Of a stretch of 37,910 nt of DNA, positions 15,783-23,373 are shown one piece after another; positions within the stretch are counted from its first letter, which is position 1; each line of letters opens with the position of its first letter. The stretch is from assembly GCA_944393235.1 (NCBI GenBank), contig CALXZJ010000012.1, forward strand, positions 1-37,910, in the 5' to 3' direction. The notes under the pieces were generated by a model that did no database searches, was not told where the DNA came from, and saw only the letters and a program-made list of their open reading frames with translations. The position numbers were made by a program, and so were the translations under genes. The stretch is from an uncultured Alphaproteobacteria bacterium. GTDB lineage: Bacteria; Pseudomonadota; Alphaproteobacteria; RF32; CAG-239.

Positions 15783-15985
15783 TGGAAAGTTGTGTTGACT
15801 TTCCGTGGATCAGAAAATCCACCCAAAGGTGTTAATGCAAAACATTATTTGCATGCTTTCTAGTCGGAAGACTGGAAGGCGTCAGAATAAGAATTTTTAT
15901 AGTTCGAATATGTCGCACTATATCCTTTGGATAGTTTTCTGCTTCCAGTCGCTTGATTTCCTGAGTTGAAATGAGCGATTTTTTT
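15783..15985 (+). promoter_or_regulatory. Structured 5' leader ending in an intrinsic terminator, upstream of a pilin gene
   Basis: Successive hairpins are visible: GGAAAGT/ACTTTCC, GTGGAT/ATCCAC and TGCAAA/TTTGCA. A long-range 9-bp stem follows (GACTGGAAG 15870-15878 with CTTCCAGTC 15942-15950). The last hairpin, TCGCT...AGCGA (15949-15978) with an inner ATTTC/GAAAT stem, is followed by seven T (15979-15985). It ends only 31 nt before the pilin ATG. The long-range stem shares bases 15949-15950 with the terminator stem, so the two may compete. This is the layout of a transcription-attenuation riboswitch or regulator, but I recognise no known class. Confidence 0.6.
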
Positions 15986-16016
15986 GTAAGTAAAACGTTA
16001 ACAAAGGATTTTTATT

Positions 16017-16676
16017 ATGAAACATATTAATGAAAACGGCCGTTCGATGGTCGAAATGTTGGGCGTTTTGGCGATTATCGGTGTTCTGTCGGTTGGTGGT
16101 ATTGCCGGTTATTCCAAAGCCATGAACAAATACAAAATCAACAAAACAACAGACCAAGTTTCGATGCTGGTTGCCAACATCCGTACGTTGTTCTCTTCAC
16201 AGGGCAATTATGTGGGATTGAATAATGGTGCAGCGGTTAAATTCGGTGTGGTTCCGGAAGATATGTACACAGCCGGTTCTTCAGGCGGTAGAAGTCTGCA
16301 CAATGCTTTTAACGGTGCAGTGACGATTGAAGCTTCTCCGGCTCGTAATGGTCAGGCTAATGAAGCTTTCATTATTGAATATGCCGGTTTGACATCTGAA
16401 GCTTGTGTGACGGTTGCCACCGGTGACTGGGGTTCCGGTCAAGGTTCCGGCTTGATTGGTATTGTTGCCGGCACTGCGTCTCCTGTGACAGCCGGTACAT
16501 TGTCAACTGTCGGACAAAAATTGAAGACGGTTTATACTTCCGGCAATAATATTACCGATGCGGCAATAGCTATTCCGGGCGATGAAAAGTATCCGACACC
16601 GATGACGATTACCAATGCCGTTGCTGCTTGTAGCGGTAGTGGTTCTACCAATGTGGTTGCTTGGAAATACTACTAA
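16017..16676 (+). CDS. Type IV pilin-like (prepilin) protein
   Basis: A class III signal peptide is present: a short positively charged leader ending in Gly, then 'RSMVEMLGVLAIIGVLSVGG', a hydrophobic helix with Glu at +5 of the mature form. This is cut by a prepilin peptidase. The rest (219 aa total) is a Gly/Ser/Thr-rich globular domain with 'VPEDMYTAGSSGG' and paired Cys, resembling PilS-type pilins. Residue +1 would be Arg instead of the usual Phe or Met. No assembly genes (pilB, pilC, pilD, pilQ) are in the window. AAAGGATT precedes the ATG. The same N-terminus occurs in the protein at 25172-25762. Confidence 0.85.
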   Translation: MKHINENGRSMVEMLGVLAIIGVLSVGGIAGYSKAMNKYKINKTTDQVSMLVANIRTLFSSQGNYVGLNNGAAVKFGVVPEDMYTAGSSGGRSLHNAFNGAVTIEASPARNGQANEAFIIEYAGLTSEACVTVATGDWGSGQGSGLIGIVAGTASPVTAGTLSTVGQKLKTVYTSGNNITDAAIAIPGDEKYPTPMTITNAVAACSGSGSTNVVAWKYY

Positions 16677-16740
16677 TATAAGAGCGTTTTATGCTTGAGA
16701 GCGGCAATCCCTATACGCGGCTTTGAGGCATAAAAAAACG

Positions 16741-16783
16741 AAAATATTATTTATCGGTTCCCTAGCCGTAAAAATAATATTTT
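16741..16783 (+). repeat. Long AT-rich hairpin downstream of the pilin gene
   Basis: AAAATATTATTT (16741-16752) pairs perfectly with AAATAATATTTT (16772-16783) around a loop containing CGG/CCG. It precedes a classical terminator and may be a second RNA stem protecting the pilin mRNA 3' end. Confidence 0.55.
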
Positions 16784-16793
16784 CCCCTAAAAA

Positions 16794-16828
16794 AACTCCC
16801 GTAACAAAAGTTGCGGGAGTTTGCTTTT
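16794..16828 (+). terminator. Terminator of the pilin transcript
   Basis: AACTCCCG (16794-16801) pairs with CGGGAGTT (16814-16821), followed by a T-rich stretch. Confidence 0.75.
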
Positions 16829-16837
16829 AGATAAGGA

Positions 16838-17000
16838 GGGGAGACCCCTAAACTCGGATACTAACGTATCCTTGTGGGGTGACGAGGGTGTGAAATTAAC
16901 GTATCCTCGTGGCGTGACGAGGGTGTGTGTGGTTGTCGGTTTGTGGCGTGACGGAGTGTGGAGACGTTGTCGGCTTATTGGGGCGAAAAAATGCAAGAGC
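16838..17000 (+). repeat. Dispersed intergenic repeat, degenerate copy C, with an internal 31-bp tandem repeat
   Basis: Two 31-nt copies start at 16862 and 16897 (period 35, two mismatches; core TAACGTATCC, then GTGACGAGGGTGTG). The flanks share wording with copy B at 24855-25124: CCCCTAAACTCG at 16845-16856 and GACGTTGTCGGCT at 16963-16975. GC content is higher than in the surrounding gap. No plausible gene covers it. It lies between the pilin terminator and the adhE promoter region. Confidence 0.55.
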
Positions 17001-17097
17001 CTGTTTGGGAGAACTGACAAGAATGGTGTGATGAAAAAGAAAAAATTGTGGTTATATATGTTTTTTAAATGAATTTGACATACAAGAATAATATTTG

Positions 17098-17120
17098 CAA
17101 CAATTTGGAAATAATTGTTG
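17098..17120. promoter_or_regulatory. Inverted repeat upstream of adhE
   Basis: CAACAATT (17098-17105) and AATTGTTG (17113-17120) are a perfect 8-bp inverted repeat with a 7-nt spacer, 90 bp upstream of adhE. Redox regulators such as Rex bind TTGT...ACAA-type palindromes before adhE in other bacteria. This site is the reverse orientation of that consensus, so the regulator is unknown. A TTGACA lies upstream at 17075-17080. Confidence 0.4.
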
Positions 17121-17209
17121 ATTGAATTGTCCGATAATTTAGGTTGTTTATTTTTATATCTGCTGTCATTATATGGCGCAGGAAATTTTAATTATGGAGA
17201 AAAGCGATT

Positions 17210-19828
17210 ATGGCTCAGAAAGATGTGAATGCCGTTGATGAAGCGGCCGAACAAAAATATATTGACGAACTGGTTGAAAAGGTCAGCCAGGCGCAGAAGA
17301 AATTTGCCGAATACAGCCAGGAACAGGTGGATTATATTTTCCGCCGTGTGGCGTTGAAGATGAGTTCGTTGAGAATTCCTCTGGCAAAAATGGCAGTGGA
17401 AGAAACCGGCATGGGTGTGGTGGAAGACAAAGTTATCAAAAACCACTTTGCCGCGGAATATATCTACAACAAGTTCAAAAACACCAAAACCTGCGGAATA
17501 ATTGAAGAAGACAAAGACAATGGTCTGATTAAGATGGCCGAACCTTTGGGCGTTATCGCCGGGGTGGTGCCGACGACAAACCCGACGTCAACGGCGATTT
17601 TTAAGACTTTAATCGCTTTGAAAACCCGCAACGGTATTATCTTTTCGCCGCATCCGCGCGCCAAAAAATGCACGGTGGAAACCGCACGTATCATGTTGGA
17701 AGAGGCGGTTAAAGCCGGTGCTCCGGAAAATATCATCGGCTGGATTGACGAGCCGTCGATTTTGCGGACGCAATATTTAATGCAGCATCCGAAAGTTGAC
17801 ATTATCTTGGCAACCGGCGGTCCGGGAATGGTTAAATCAGCTTATTCTTCCGGCAAACCGGCGTTGGGCGTCGGCGCGGGCAACACGCCGGCGGTGATGG
17901 ATGAAACCGCCGATATTCAGATGGCGGTCAGCTCGGTTTTGATGTCCAAAACTTTTGACAACGGCATGATTTGCGCTTCCGAGCAATCGGTTGTGGTGGT
18001 CAAAGATATTTATGACGCGGTTAAGGCTGAATTTTTAAAGCGCGGCGCTTATATTTTGTCGGCCAAAGAAAAAGAAAAACTTGCCAATGTGATTATGATT
18101 GACGGCAAGTTAAATTCCAAAATCGTTGGTCAAAAGGCGGCGACAATCGCGGAAATGGCCGGTATTAAAGTTGCGCCGGAAACAAAAGTGTTGATTGCCG
18201 AAGTTTCCAAAGTCGGCAAAGAAGAACCGTTCTCGGCCGAAAAACTTTCGCCGGTGTTGGCAATGTATAAAGCAAACGATTTTGAGGCGGCAACCAAACG
18301 CGCCGAAGAATTGGTCGCTTTCGGCGGCAACGGACATACTTCCGTTTTGTACACCAATCCGGCCAATGATGAAAGAATCAAAACTTTCGGACACCGTCTG
18401 CGCACCGGCCGTGTGATGATTAACTGTCCGTCATCGCAGGGCGCTATCGGCGATATTTACAACTTTAGACTTGAACCGTCGTTGACTTTGGGTTGCGGTT
18501 CTTGGGGCGGAAACTCGGTTAGTGAAAATGTGGGAGTAAAACATCTGATGAATATTAAAAACGTTGCAAAAAGAGAAGAAAATATGTTGTGGTTTAAAGT
18601 TCCGCCGAAAATTTACTTTAAGCCGGGGTCGCTGTCTTTTGCCTTAAAAGAGCTGGCCGGAAAAAAACGCGCGTTTATCATTACCGATAAGTCGCTGTTT
18701 GATTTGGGGTACACTCGCAAAGTGACCGACATTTTGGAGCCGTTGGGCATTCAGTGCCAGATTTTCAGCGATGTCCGTCCGGATCCGGATTTGACGACGA
18801 TTAACAAAGCCAAAGCGATGGTGGATACGTTTGCGCCTGATGTGCTGATTGCTTTGGGCGGCGGTTCGCCGATTGACGCAGCCAAAATTTTGTGGATTAT
18901 GTATGAACATCCGGAATTGAAGTTTGAGGATTTGGCAATGCGCTTTATGGATATCCGCAAACGTATTTTCGAATTTCCGCAATTAGGGCAAAAAGCCGAG
19001 ATGGTCGCCATTCCGACCACGTCCGGTACCGGTTCGGAAGTAACGCCGTTCTCAATCATTACCGATGATTCCACCAATATTAAATATGCGATTGCCGACT
19101 ATGCTTTGACGCCTTCCATGGCGATTGTCGACACCGACTTGGTTTTGACAATGCCGAAAGGTTTGTGCGCGGCTTCGGGTATTGACGTGATGACGCATGC
19201 TTTGGAATCGTATGTGTCATCTATGGCAACCGAATATACCCGCGGACTTTCGGTTGAAGCCGGACGCTTGATTTTGAACTATCTGCCGACTTCATACAAA
19301 ACGGCGGATGTTAAGGCGCGTGAGCATGTGCATCATGCGGCAACCATTGCCGGTATGGCGTTTGCCAACGCTTTCCTGGGTGTGTGCCACTCCATGGCGC
19401 ATAAACTGGGCGCGGCTTTCCATATTCCGCACGGTTTTGCCAACGCGCTGCTGATTTCGCAGGTTATCCGCTACAATGCGACGGATTGCCCGGTTAAGCA
19501 ATGCGCTTTTCCGCAGTATCGTTATCCGAACGCCAAAGCGGCTTATGCGGCTTTTGCCGAAGGAATCGGCTTGAAAGGCAAAACCGATGATGAGAAAGTT
19601 GATAACCTGATTAAGGCGATTGAAGGGCTTAAGAAGGATTTGAACATTCCGCTTTCTATCAAAGAATGGGGAATCTCTAAAGAAGATTTCACCGAGGCGA
19701 TGAAAACGCTGCCGACACTGGCCTTTGACGACCAATGCACCGGCACCAATCCGCGTTATCCGCTGATTGAAGAAATTGAAAAGCTTTATTGGCTGGCTTA
19801 TGAAGGAAATTATAACTTCAATATGTAA
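17210..19828 (+). CDS. adhE: Bifunctional acetaldehyde-CoA/alcohol dehydrogenase AdhE
   Basis: AdhE reduces acetyl-CoA to acetaldehyde and then to ethanol using two NADH, and so reoxidises NADH in fermentation. Residues about 1-450 are the aldehyde dehydrogenase domain with catalytic Cys255 in 'FDNGMICASEQS'. Residues about 455-872 are the iron-dependent alcohol dehydrogenase domain, with 'ALGGGSPIDAAK' for NAD and the metal ligands in 'GIDVMTHALESY' and 'GVCHSMAHKLGAAFHIPHG'. The 872-aa length matches the family, which assembles into spirosomes. GGAGAAAAG sets the start. It is a single-gene unit with its own terminator. Confidence 0.97.
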   Translation: MAQKDVNAVDEAAEQKYIDELVEKVSQAQKKFAEYSQEQVDYIFRRVALKMSSLRIPLAKMAVEETGMGVVEDKVIKNHFAAEYIYNKFKNTKTCGIIEEDKDNGLIKMAEPLGVIAGVVPTTNPTSTAIFKTLIALKTRNGIIFSPHPRAKKCTVETARIMLEEAVKAGAPENIIGWIDEPSILRTQYLMQHPKVDIILATGGPGMVKSAYSSGKPALGVGAGNTPAVMDETADIQMAVSSVLMSKTFDNGMICASEQSVVVVKDIYDAVKAEFLKRGAYILSAKEKEKLANVIMIDGKLNSKIVGQKAATIAEMAGIKVAPETKVLIAEVSKVGKEEPFSAEKLSPVLAMYKANDFEAATKRAEELVAFGGNGHTSVLYTNPANDERIKTFGHRLRTGRVMINCPSSQGAIGDIYNFRLEPSLTLGCGSWGGNSVSENVGVKHLMNIKNVAKREENMLWFKVPPKIYFKPGSLSFALKELAGKKRAFIITDKSLFDLGYTRKVTDILEPLGIQCQIFSDVRPDPDLTTINKAKAMVDTFAPDVLIALGGGSPIDAAKILWIMYEHPELKFEDLAMRFMDIRKRIFEFPQLGQKAEMVAIPTTSGTGSEVTPFSIITDDSTNIKYAIADYALTPSMAIVDTDLVLTMPKGLCAASGIDVMTHALESYVSSMATEYTRGLSVEAGRLILNYLPTSYKTADVKAREHVHHAATIAGMAFANAFLGVCHSMAHKLGAAFHIPHGFANALLISQVIRYNATDCPVKQCAFPQYRYPNAKAAYAAFAEGIGLKGKTDDEKVDNLIKAIEGLKKDLNIPLSIKEWGISKEDFTEAMKTLPTLAFDDQCTGTNPRYPLIEEIEKLYWLAYEGNYNFNM

Positions 19829-19847
19829 AGCTTGCCTTGATTAAGCG

Positions 19848-19882
19848 AATCCCCCGTGGGTTTATGCTCGCGGGGGATTTTG
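19848..19882. terminator. Terminator after adhE
   Basis: AATCCCCCG (19848-19856) pairs with CGGGGGATT (19871-19879) followed by TTT. It lies between convergent genes and is symmetric enough to act both ways. Confidence 0.85.
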
Positions 19883-19922
19883 CATTGAATCGGATTAAAT
19901 TTCGGTAATGGTGCAGTGATAA

Positions 19923-20219
19923 TTATTTATCGGAATCTTGAGATGTATTAGCAGAATCCGTTTGTTCAAGAATAGGTTTCTCATCAATCAAGCTGACCGT
20001 AAACCATTTGCGGTAAAAATACAAAAGTTTTGCCATGTCAAACGCCAAAATGTTTCCCGTTATTTCGGCGCGTTTTAACTTAATTTCGGCAATGCCGGTC
20101 GCCGCCGAAACCCGCGAGGCGCTTAAACCCAGTTGTTTGCGATATTCGCCCATGCAACGCATGAGTTGTTTGTTAAATGACCTTTTGACCACTTTGGCGT
20201 GGCCGCTTCCTTTGCTCAT
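19923..20219 (-). CDS. Small helix-turn-helix-like protein of unknown function
   Basis: The 98-aa basic protein has a central region 'GLSASRVSAATGIAEIKLKR' that reads like the HTH of an XRE/Cro-type repressor, preceded by a helix 'FNKQLMRCMGEYRKQL'. The C-terminus is acidic and polar. The family is not recognised and DNA binding is inferred. AAGGAG lies 6 nt before the ATG. It sits directly downstream of a structured RNA with a terminator (20243-20407), so its expression may be controlled by read-through. Confidence 0.6.
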   Translation of the reverse strand: MSKGSGHAKVVKRSFNKQLMRCMGEYRKQLGLSASRVSAATGIAEIKLKRAEITGNILAFDMAKLLYFYRKWFTVSLIDEKPILEQTDSANTSQDSDK

Positions 20220-20242
20220 ATTTTTTGCTCCTTAATTTGTTT

Positions 20243-20407
20243 ATAAATTAAAACAAAACCGCTTTGAGAAAATTCCAAAGCGGGGAGCCAAAAAACTGTC
20301 ACTAATCAGTCTCTGTTATTCGTACCCGAAGGTCTTATTTCCAGAACTCCCCTTATCAAGGAGTTTCTAGTGAAGATGTTTTTTGGACACCACCGTCAAC
20401 CGACGGC
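20243..20407 (-). ncRNA. Structured RNA with its own promoter and terminator (small RNA or attenuating leader)
   Basis: On the minus strand TTGCAA (20442-20437) and TAATAT (20420-20415) form a promoter with 16-nt spacing. The predicted RNA starts near 20407. It shows a 5' hairpin CCGTC/GACGG, then an outer stem CCAAAAAAC/GTTTTTTGG (9 bp) continued by TCACTA/TAGTGA (6 bp). These enclose a hairpin AACTCC/GGAGTT. It ends with CCGCTTTG/CAAAGCGG followed by TTTTGTTTT. The terminator is about 25 nt before the HTH-like gene. The long bulged rod is reminiscent of 6S-like or other housekeeping RNAs, but I cannot assign a family. Confidence 0.65.
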
Positions 20408-20464
20408 AGTGCTTATATTAAAAGACTGTGTCGATTTTGCAAGCAAAATTATGTTTGGGGAGAT

Positions 20465-20497
20465 AAAAAAATTCCCCGTCGGAAAACAACGGGGAAA
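20465..20497 (-). terminator. Terminator of the DUF805-pilin gene
   Basis: On the minus strand TTCCCCGT/ACGGGGAA is followed by TTTTTTT, 26 nt beyond the stop codon. Confidence 0.85.
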
Positions 20498-20522
20498 AGC
20501 AATAATATATTGTTTTGATTTA

Positions 20523-21713
20523 TTAGCGTAAGACCCAGGTGATGGTACATTTACCGTCATCGCATATGTAACACTGAGCAGAGTCTGTTAAAGCAATGGT
20601 GTGCCTTTGTTGTTGGCGGATTTGTACCGCTTGTAACCCCATTAAGCGCCACGGGGTTTGCATGATTGCAATACAACCGGATTTATCGACTTGTTCCATA
20701 GCAATCACATAAGAATCGGCAAAGCCAAAAAAGCTAACCGGCAAACCAAGAGCCGAGGTGATTCCCGTACCGCCCGGCGTCGGCATGTCGGCAGGAACTA
20801 AACGCATATCAAGGGCAGATTTGTTGTTTAGCCATGTGTAAGTGCCTTTTTGGGCGTAAACCGCGTTGATGGCGTCTTGGCTGGCTATGAACTGCGCCTC
20901 TGTCTGTAAAGCACTTTGGAGCAGGCTTTGTTCGTAATTGTACCGTACAACCATGCTTAAAATGTAAACAATAATGTTTAAGGTAAGGTATAATACAATA
21001 ATCCAAAATGCGGTTTTCTCGGTAGCAGGGTGATTTAATGCCGGCGCATTGCCGTATTGATTGATTGTTGTTTGACCGCGGCGGCAGACAAACGCCAGAC
21101 AGCGCAGCGAAACAATGATGACGGTTAAAGCCGTAATCATGATGACATAGCGAAAGGCGCTAAAAAAGGCAAGCTTTCCCGGATAATCGGAAAAAACGAA
21201 TGCGATTAAACCAATTATGACCGCTGCGCCTAAACCGTATACTATCCAATTGAAAAAGCCGTTCCACAGGTTTTTGCCAATATCGTGCAGACGGCGGCTT
21301 AAGACTGCAAACATCGGTATAAGCAACAGTAAAAAGCAAATAAGCGAAACGGTGTTTAAGAATCCGCAAAAAGAGCCTAGGAAACCAGTTATGAAAGAGG
21401 TAAAGAAAAAGCCCAAACCAAATGAAAAATATTCATAACGAGAGGCGCGACCGGAAAAAACAAAGTATTTTTTCAAACATTTTATAAAGTTTTTCCAAAT
21501 ACCGGTTTCTTGAACAGGCGTTGCTACTGATGTTTCTGTTTTTTTGACGTCAGTCGGAGAGGGTGTTTTTGTGGCGGCTTTTTTGACGCTTGGTTGCTTT
21601 TTTGCCGCAATCGGTGTCGCTTTCTTTTTTGCGGTGTTTTTGCGATTTGTCGTTTTTTTCTTGATCTCAGTTTTTACCGAAGCGGCATTTTTCTTTTCTG
21701 ATTTGGCAGCCAT
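20523..21713 (-). CDS. DUF805 membrane protein with a Lys/Ala-rich N-terminus and a pilin-like C-terminal domain
   Basis: The 396-aa product has three parts. Residues 1-60 are a Lys/Ala/Thr-rich tail. Residues about 70-215 are a DUF805 domain: 'WKNFIKCLKKYFVFSGRASR' and 'RRLHDIGKNLWNGFFNW' with four membrane helices. A fifth membrane helix (about 230-255) leads into a soluble domain. That last domain ('ALDMRLVPADMPTPGG', then 'SGCIAIMQTPW', two late Cys and a terminal aromatic/beta segment) parallels the globular part of the pilin at 16017-16676 ('VPEDMYTAGSSGG', 'EACVTVATGDW'). Function unknown. A monocistronic unit with its own ribosome site and terminator. Confidence 0.75.
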   Translation of the reverse strand: MAAKSEKKNAASVKTEIKKKTTNRKNTAKKKATPIAAKKQPSVKKAATKTPSPTDVKKTETSVATPVQETGIWKNFIKCLKKYFVFSGRASRYEYFSFGLGFFFTSFITGFLGSFCGFLNTVSLICFLLLLIPMFAVLSRRLHDIGKNLWNGFFNWIVYGLGAAVIIGLIAFVFSDYPGKLAFFSAFRYVIMITALTVIIVSLRCLAFVCRRGQTTINQYGNAPALNHPATEKTAFWIIVLYLTLNIIVYILSMVVRYNYEQSLLQSALQTEAQFIASQDAINAVYAQKGTYTWLNNKSALDMRLVPADMPTPGGTGITSALGLPVSFFGFADSYVIAMEQVDKSGCIAIMQTPWRLMGLQAVQIRQQQRHTIALTDSAQCYICDDGKCTITWVLR

Positions 21714-21800
21714 AATTTTATCTCCTTAAAATTATATATTTTATGCTGATTATGAAGGGAGTTCGGTAAAAAAGCAATTAAAATATTTTGTAAATGCATA

Positions 21801-21831
21801 AAAATAAGGCGGCATGGTTTGTTATGCCGCC
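21801..21831 (-). terminator. Terminator after ldh
   Basis: GGCGGCAT (21808-21815) pairs with ATGCCGCC (21824-21831), followed on the minus strand by TTATTTTTA. Confidence 0.75.
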
Positions 21832-21851
21832 GTCGTCGTGTTTGAAGAGGA

Positions 21852-22778
21852 CTATTCGCTTTGGACGTAGTCTTTAAGTTTTTGCGCGCTGATGCGCAAA
21901 AGCTCGTGTTCTTCATCGGTTAAGCGCGGATAAATGACTTTTTCAATGCCGTTTTTATTGACGACAGCCGGCAATGACAGGCAAATATCTTTTATTCCTT
22001 CAACGTTCTCATGAAAAGAAGATACGGTTAAAATGGCGTTTTCGTTGGTGCCGATGGCTTGACAAATGCGGGTTAATCCGCCGGCAATGCCGTAAAATGT
22101 GGCGCCTTTGCCGTCAATGATTTTATAGGCGGCGTTGCGGACGTTGTCGTCAATTTCGGCTTTGATTTCAGGGGTTAAAGGGCGGTTTATATCTGTGCCT
22201 AAAGTTGCAATCGGCAAGGTTCCGGCATCGCAATTTGACCAAACCAAAACTTCGCTATCGCCGTGTTCGCCTAAAACATTGGCATGAATCGATTTGGAAG
22301 AGAGCCCCAAATATTCGCCCAATAACGTACGGAATCGCGATGTATCCAAAATTGTGCCGCTGCCAAAGACGCGGTTTTTCGGCAAGCCGGAAAGTTTTAA
22401 GGCGTATTCGGTTAAAATGTCAACCGGATTGGACGCTACAAGAATGATGGCGTTGGGGACGTTTTCGATGATTTGTCCGACAATGCTTTTGAAAATGGCG
22501 GCGTTTCTTTCCATTAAATCGAGTCTGGTTTCACCGGGGCGTTGGTTGGCGCCGGCGGTGATGATGACGACATCGGCGTTTTTAAGGTCGCGATATGTAC
22601 CGGCATACACTTTGCTGGCATAGGCAAAGGTTGTGGCGTGTGAAATGTCCAAAGCTTCGGCTTGAGCTTTCTTTTCATTGTTGTCAATTAAAATTACTTC
22701 ACGAGCCACGCCGCGCAAAACAAGCGCAAATGCTGTGGCGCTGCCGACTTGTCCGGCACCGATAATTCCTATTTTCAT
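21852..22778 (-). CDS. ldh: L-lactate dehydrogenase
   Basis: This NAD-dependent enzyme reduces pyruvate to L-lactate to regenerate NAD. The NAD-binding 'GIIGAGQVGSATAFAL' opens the protein. The specificity loop reads 'AGANQRPGETRLDL', with Gln79 in the place that marks lactate (Arg would mark malate). The catalytic His172 lies in 'GEHGDSE', and the substrate-binding Arg in 'PKNRVFGSGTILDTSRFR' is kept. Length (308 aa) is usual. A malate role is less likely because of the Gln. Divergent from acpP across a 278-nt gap. Confidence 0.93.
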   Translation of the reverse strand: MKIGIIGAGQVGSATAFALVLRGVAREVILIDNNEKKAQAEALDISHATTFAYASKVYAGTYRDLKNADVVIITAGANQRPGETRLDLMERNAAIFKSIVGQIIENVPNAIILVASNPVDILTEYALKLSGLPKNRVFGSGTILDTSRFRTLLGEYLGLSSKSIHANVLGEHGDSEVLVWSNCDAGTLPIATLGTDINRPLTPEIKAEIDDNVRNAAYKIIDGKGATFYGIAGGLTRICQAIGTNENAILTVSSFHENVEGIKDICLSLPAVVNKNGIEKVIYPRLTDEEHELLRISAQKLKDYVQSE

Positions 22779-23056
22779 TTGTTTTTCCTTAAATGTTTTT
22801 AAGTTTGATTTTTGTTTCTTTTATGAAATATAGTTATAAATCTTAAAATAGCAATGCCTTTTATACACTATTTATAACGATTTGTTACAACAATAAAAAT
22901 AGTGAAAATCAATATGTTAGCGCATTTCGTCGGCTTTTTTTTATGGTTGTGTTAAAAAAAAGCTTGTCAAAAGGTGCAAAATTATGCTAACAACCTAATC
23001 AAGGTTCGTAAGCGAGCCTGAAAATTTGTTTTTAATTTATATAGAGGTTTAAATAC

Positions 23057-23290
23057 ATGACTGATACCGCTAATCGCGTTAAAAAGATCGTTGCCGAGCA
23101 TCTTGGCGTTGAAGAATCTAAAGTTACCGAAAGCGCAAGCTTTATTGATGATTTGGGTGCCGACAGCTTGGATACCGTTGAATTGGTTATGGCATTTGAA
23201 GAAGAATTCGGTTGCGAAATTCCTGATGAAGCTGCTGAAAAAATTCTTACCGTTAAAGATGCTATTGACTATCTTTCCAAGAATGCGTAA
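23057..23290 (+). CDS. acpP: Acyl carrier protein
   Basis: This small acidic carrier holds growing fatty acids on 4'-phosphopantetheine. The attachment serine is Ser37 in '[11 protein letters not shown]'. The 77-aa length and strongly acidic composition are typical. AGAGG precedes the ATG. It is followed by fabF, the usual partner order, but a strong hairpin between them (23317-23343) may reduce read-through so that acpP is expressed more. Confidence 0.97.
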   Translation: MTDTANRVKKIVAEHLGVEESKVTESASFIDDLGADSLDTVELVMAFEEEFGCEIPDEAAEKILTVKDAIDYLSKNA

Positions 23291-23316
23291 GTCTTGTGGC
23301 TTAAGTTAAGTGTGAG

Positions 23317-23343
23317 AACTCGCTGCTATCAGGCGAGTTTTTT
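23317..23343 (+). terminator. Terminator or attenuator between acpP and fabF
   Basis: AACTCGC (23317-23323) pairs with GCGAGTT (23333-23339), followed by a run of T, 30 nt before the fabF start. It probably allows partial read-through, since no clear separate fabF promoter is seen. Confidence 0.75.
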
Positions 23344-23373
23344 CGTATCGTGTTAGGTTTAAGAGGTATGTAA

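Noticed and set aside
20243..20407. Calling the minus-strand structured RNA a 6S RNA
   Set aside because: The RNA after zapA (28807-28956) is a better 6S candidate by position and fold. The present one ends in a terminator directly before a gene and lacks other 6S hallmarks I can recognise.
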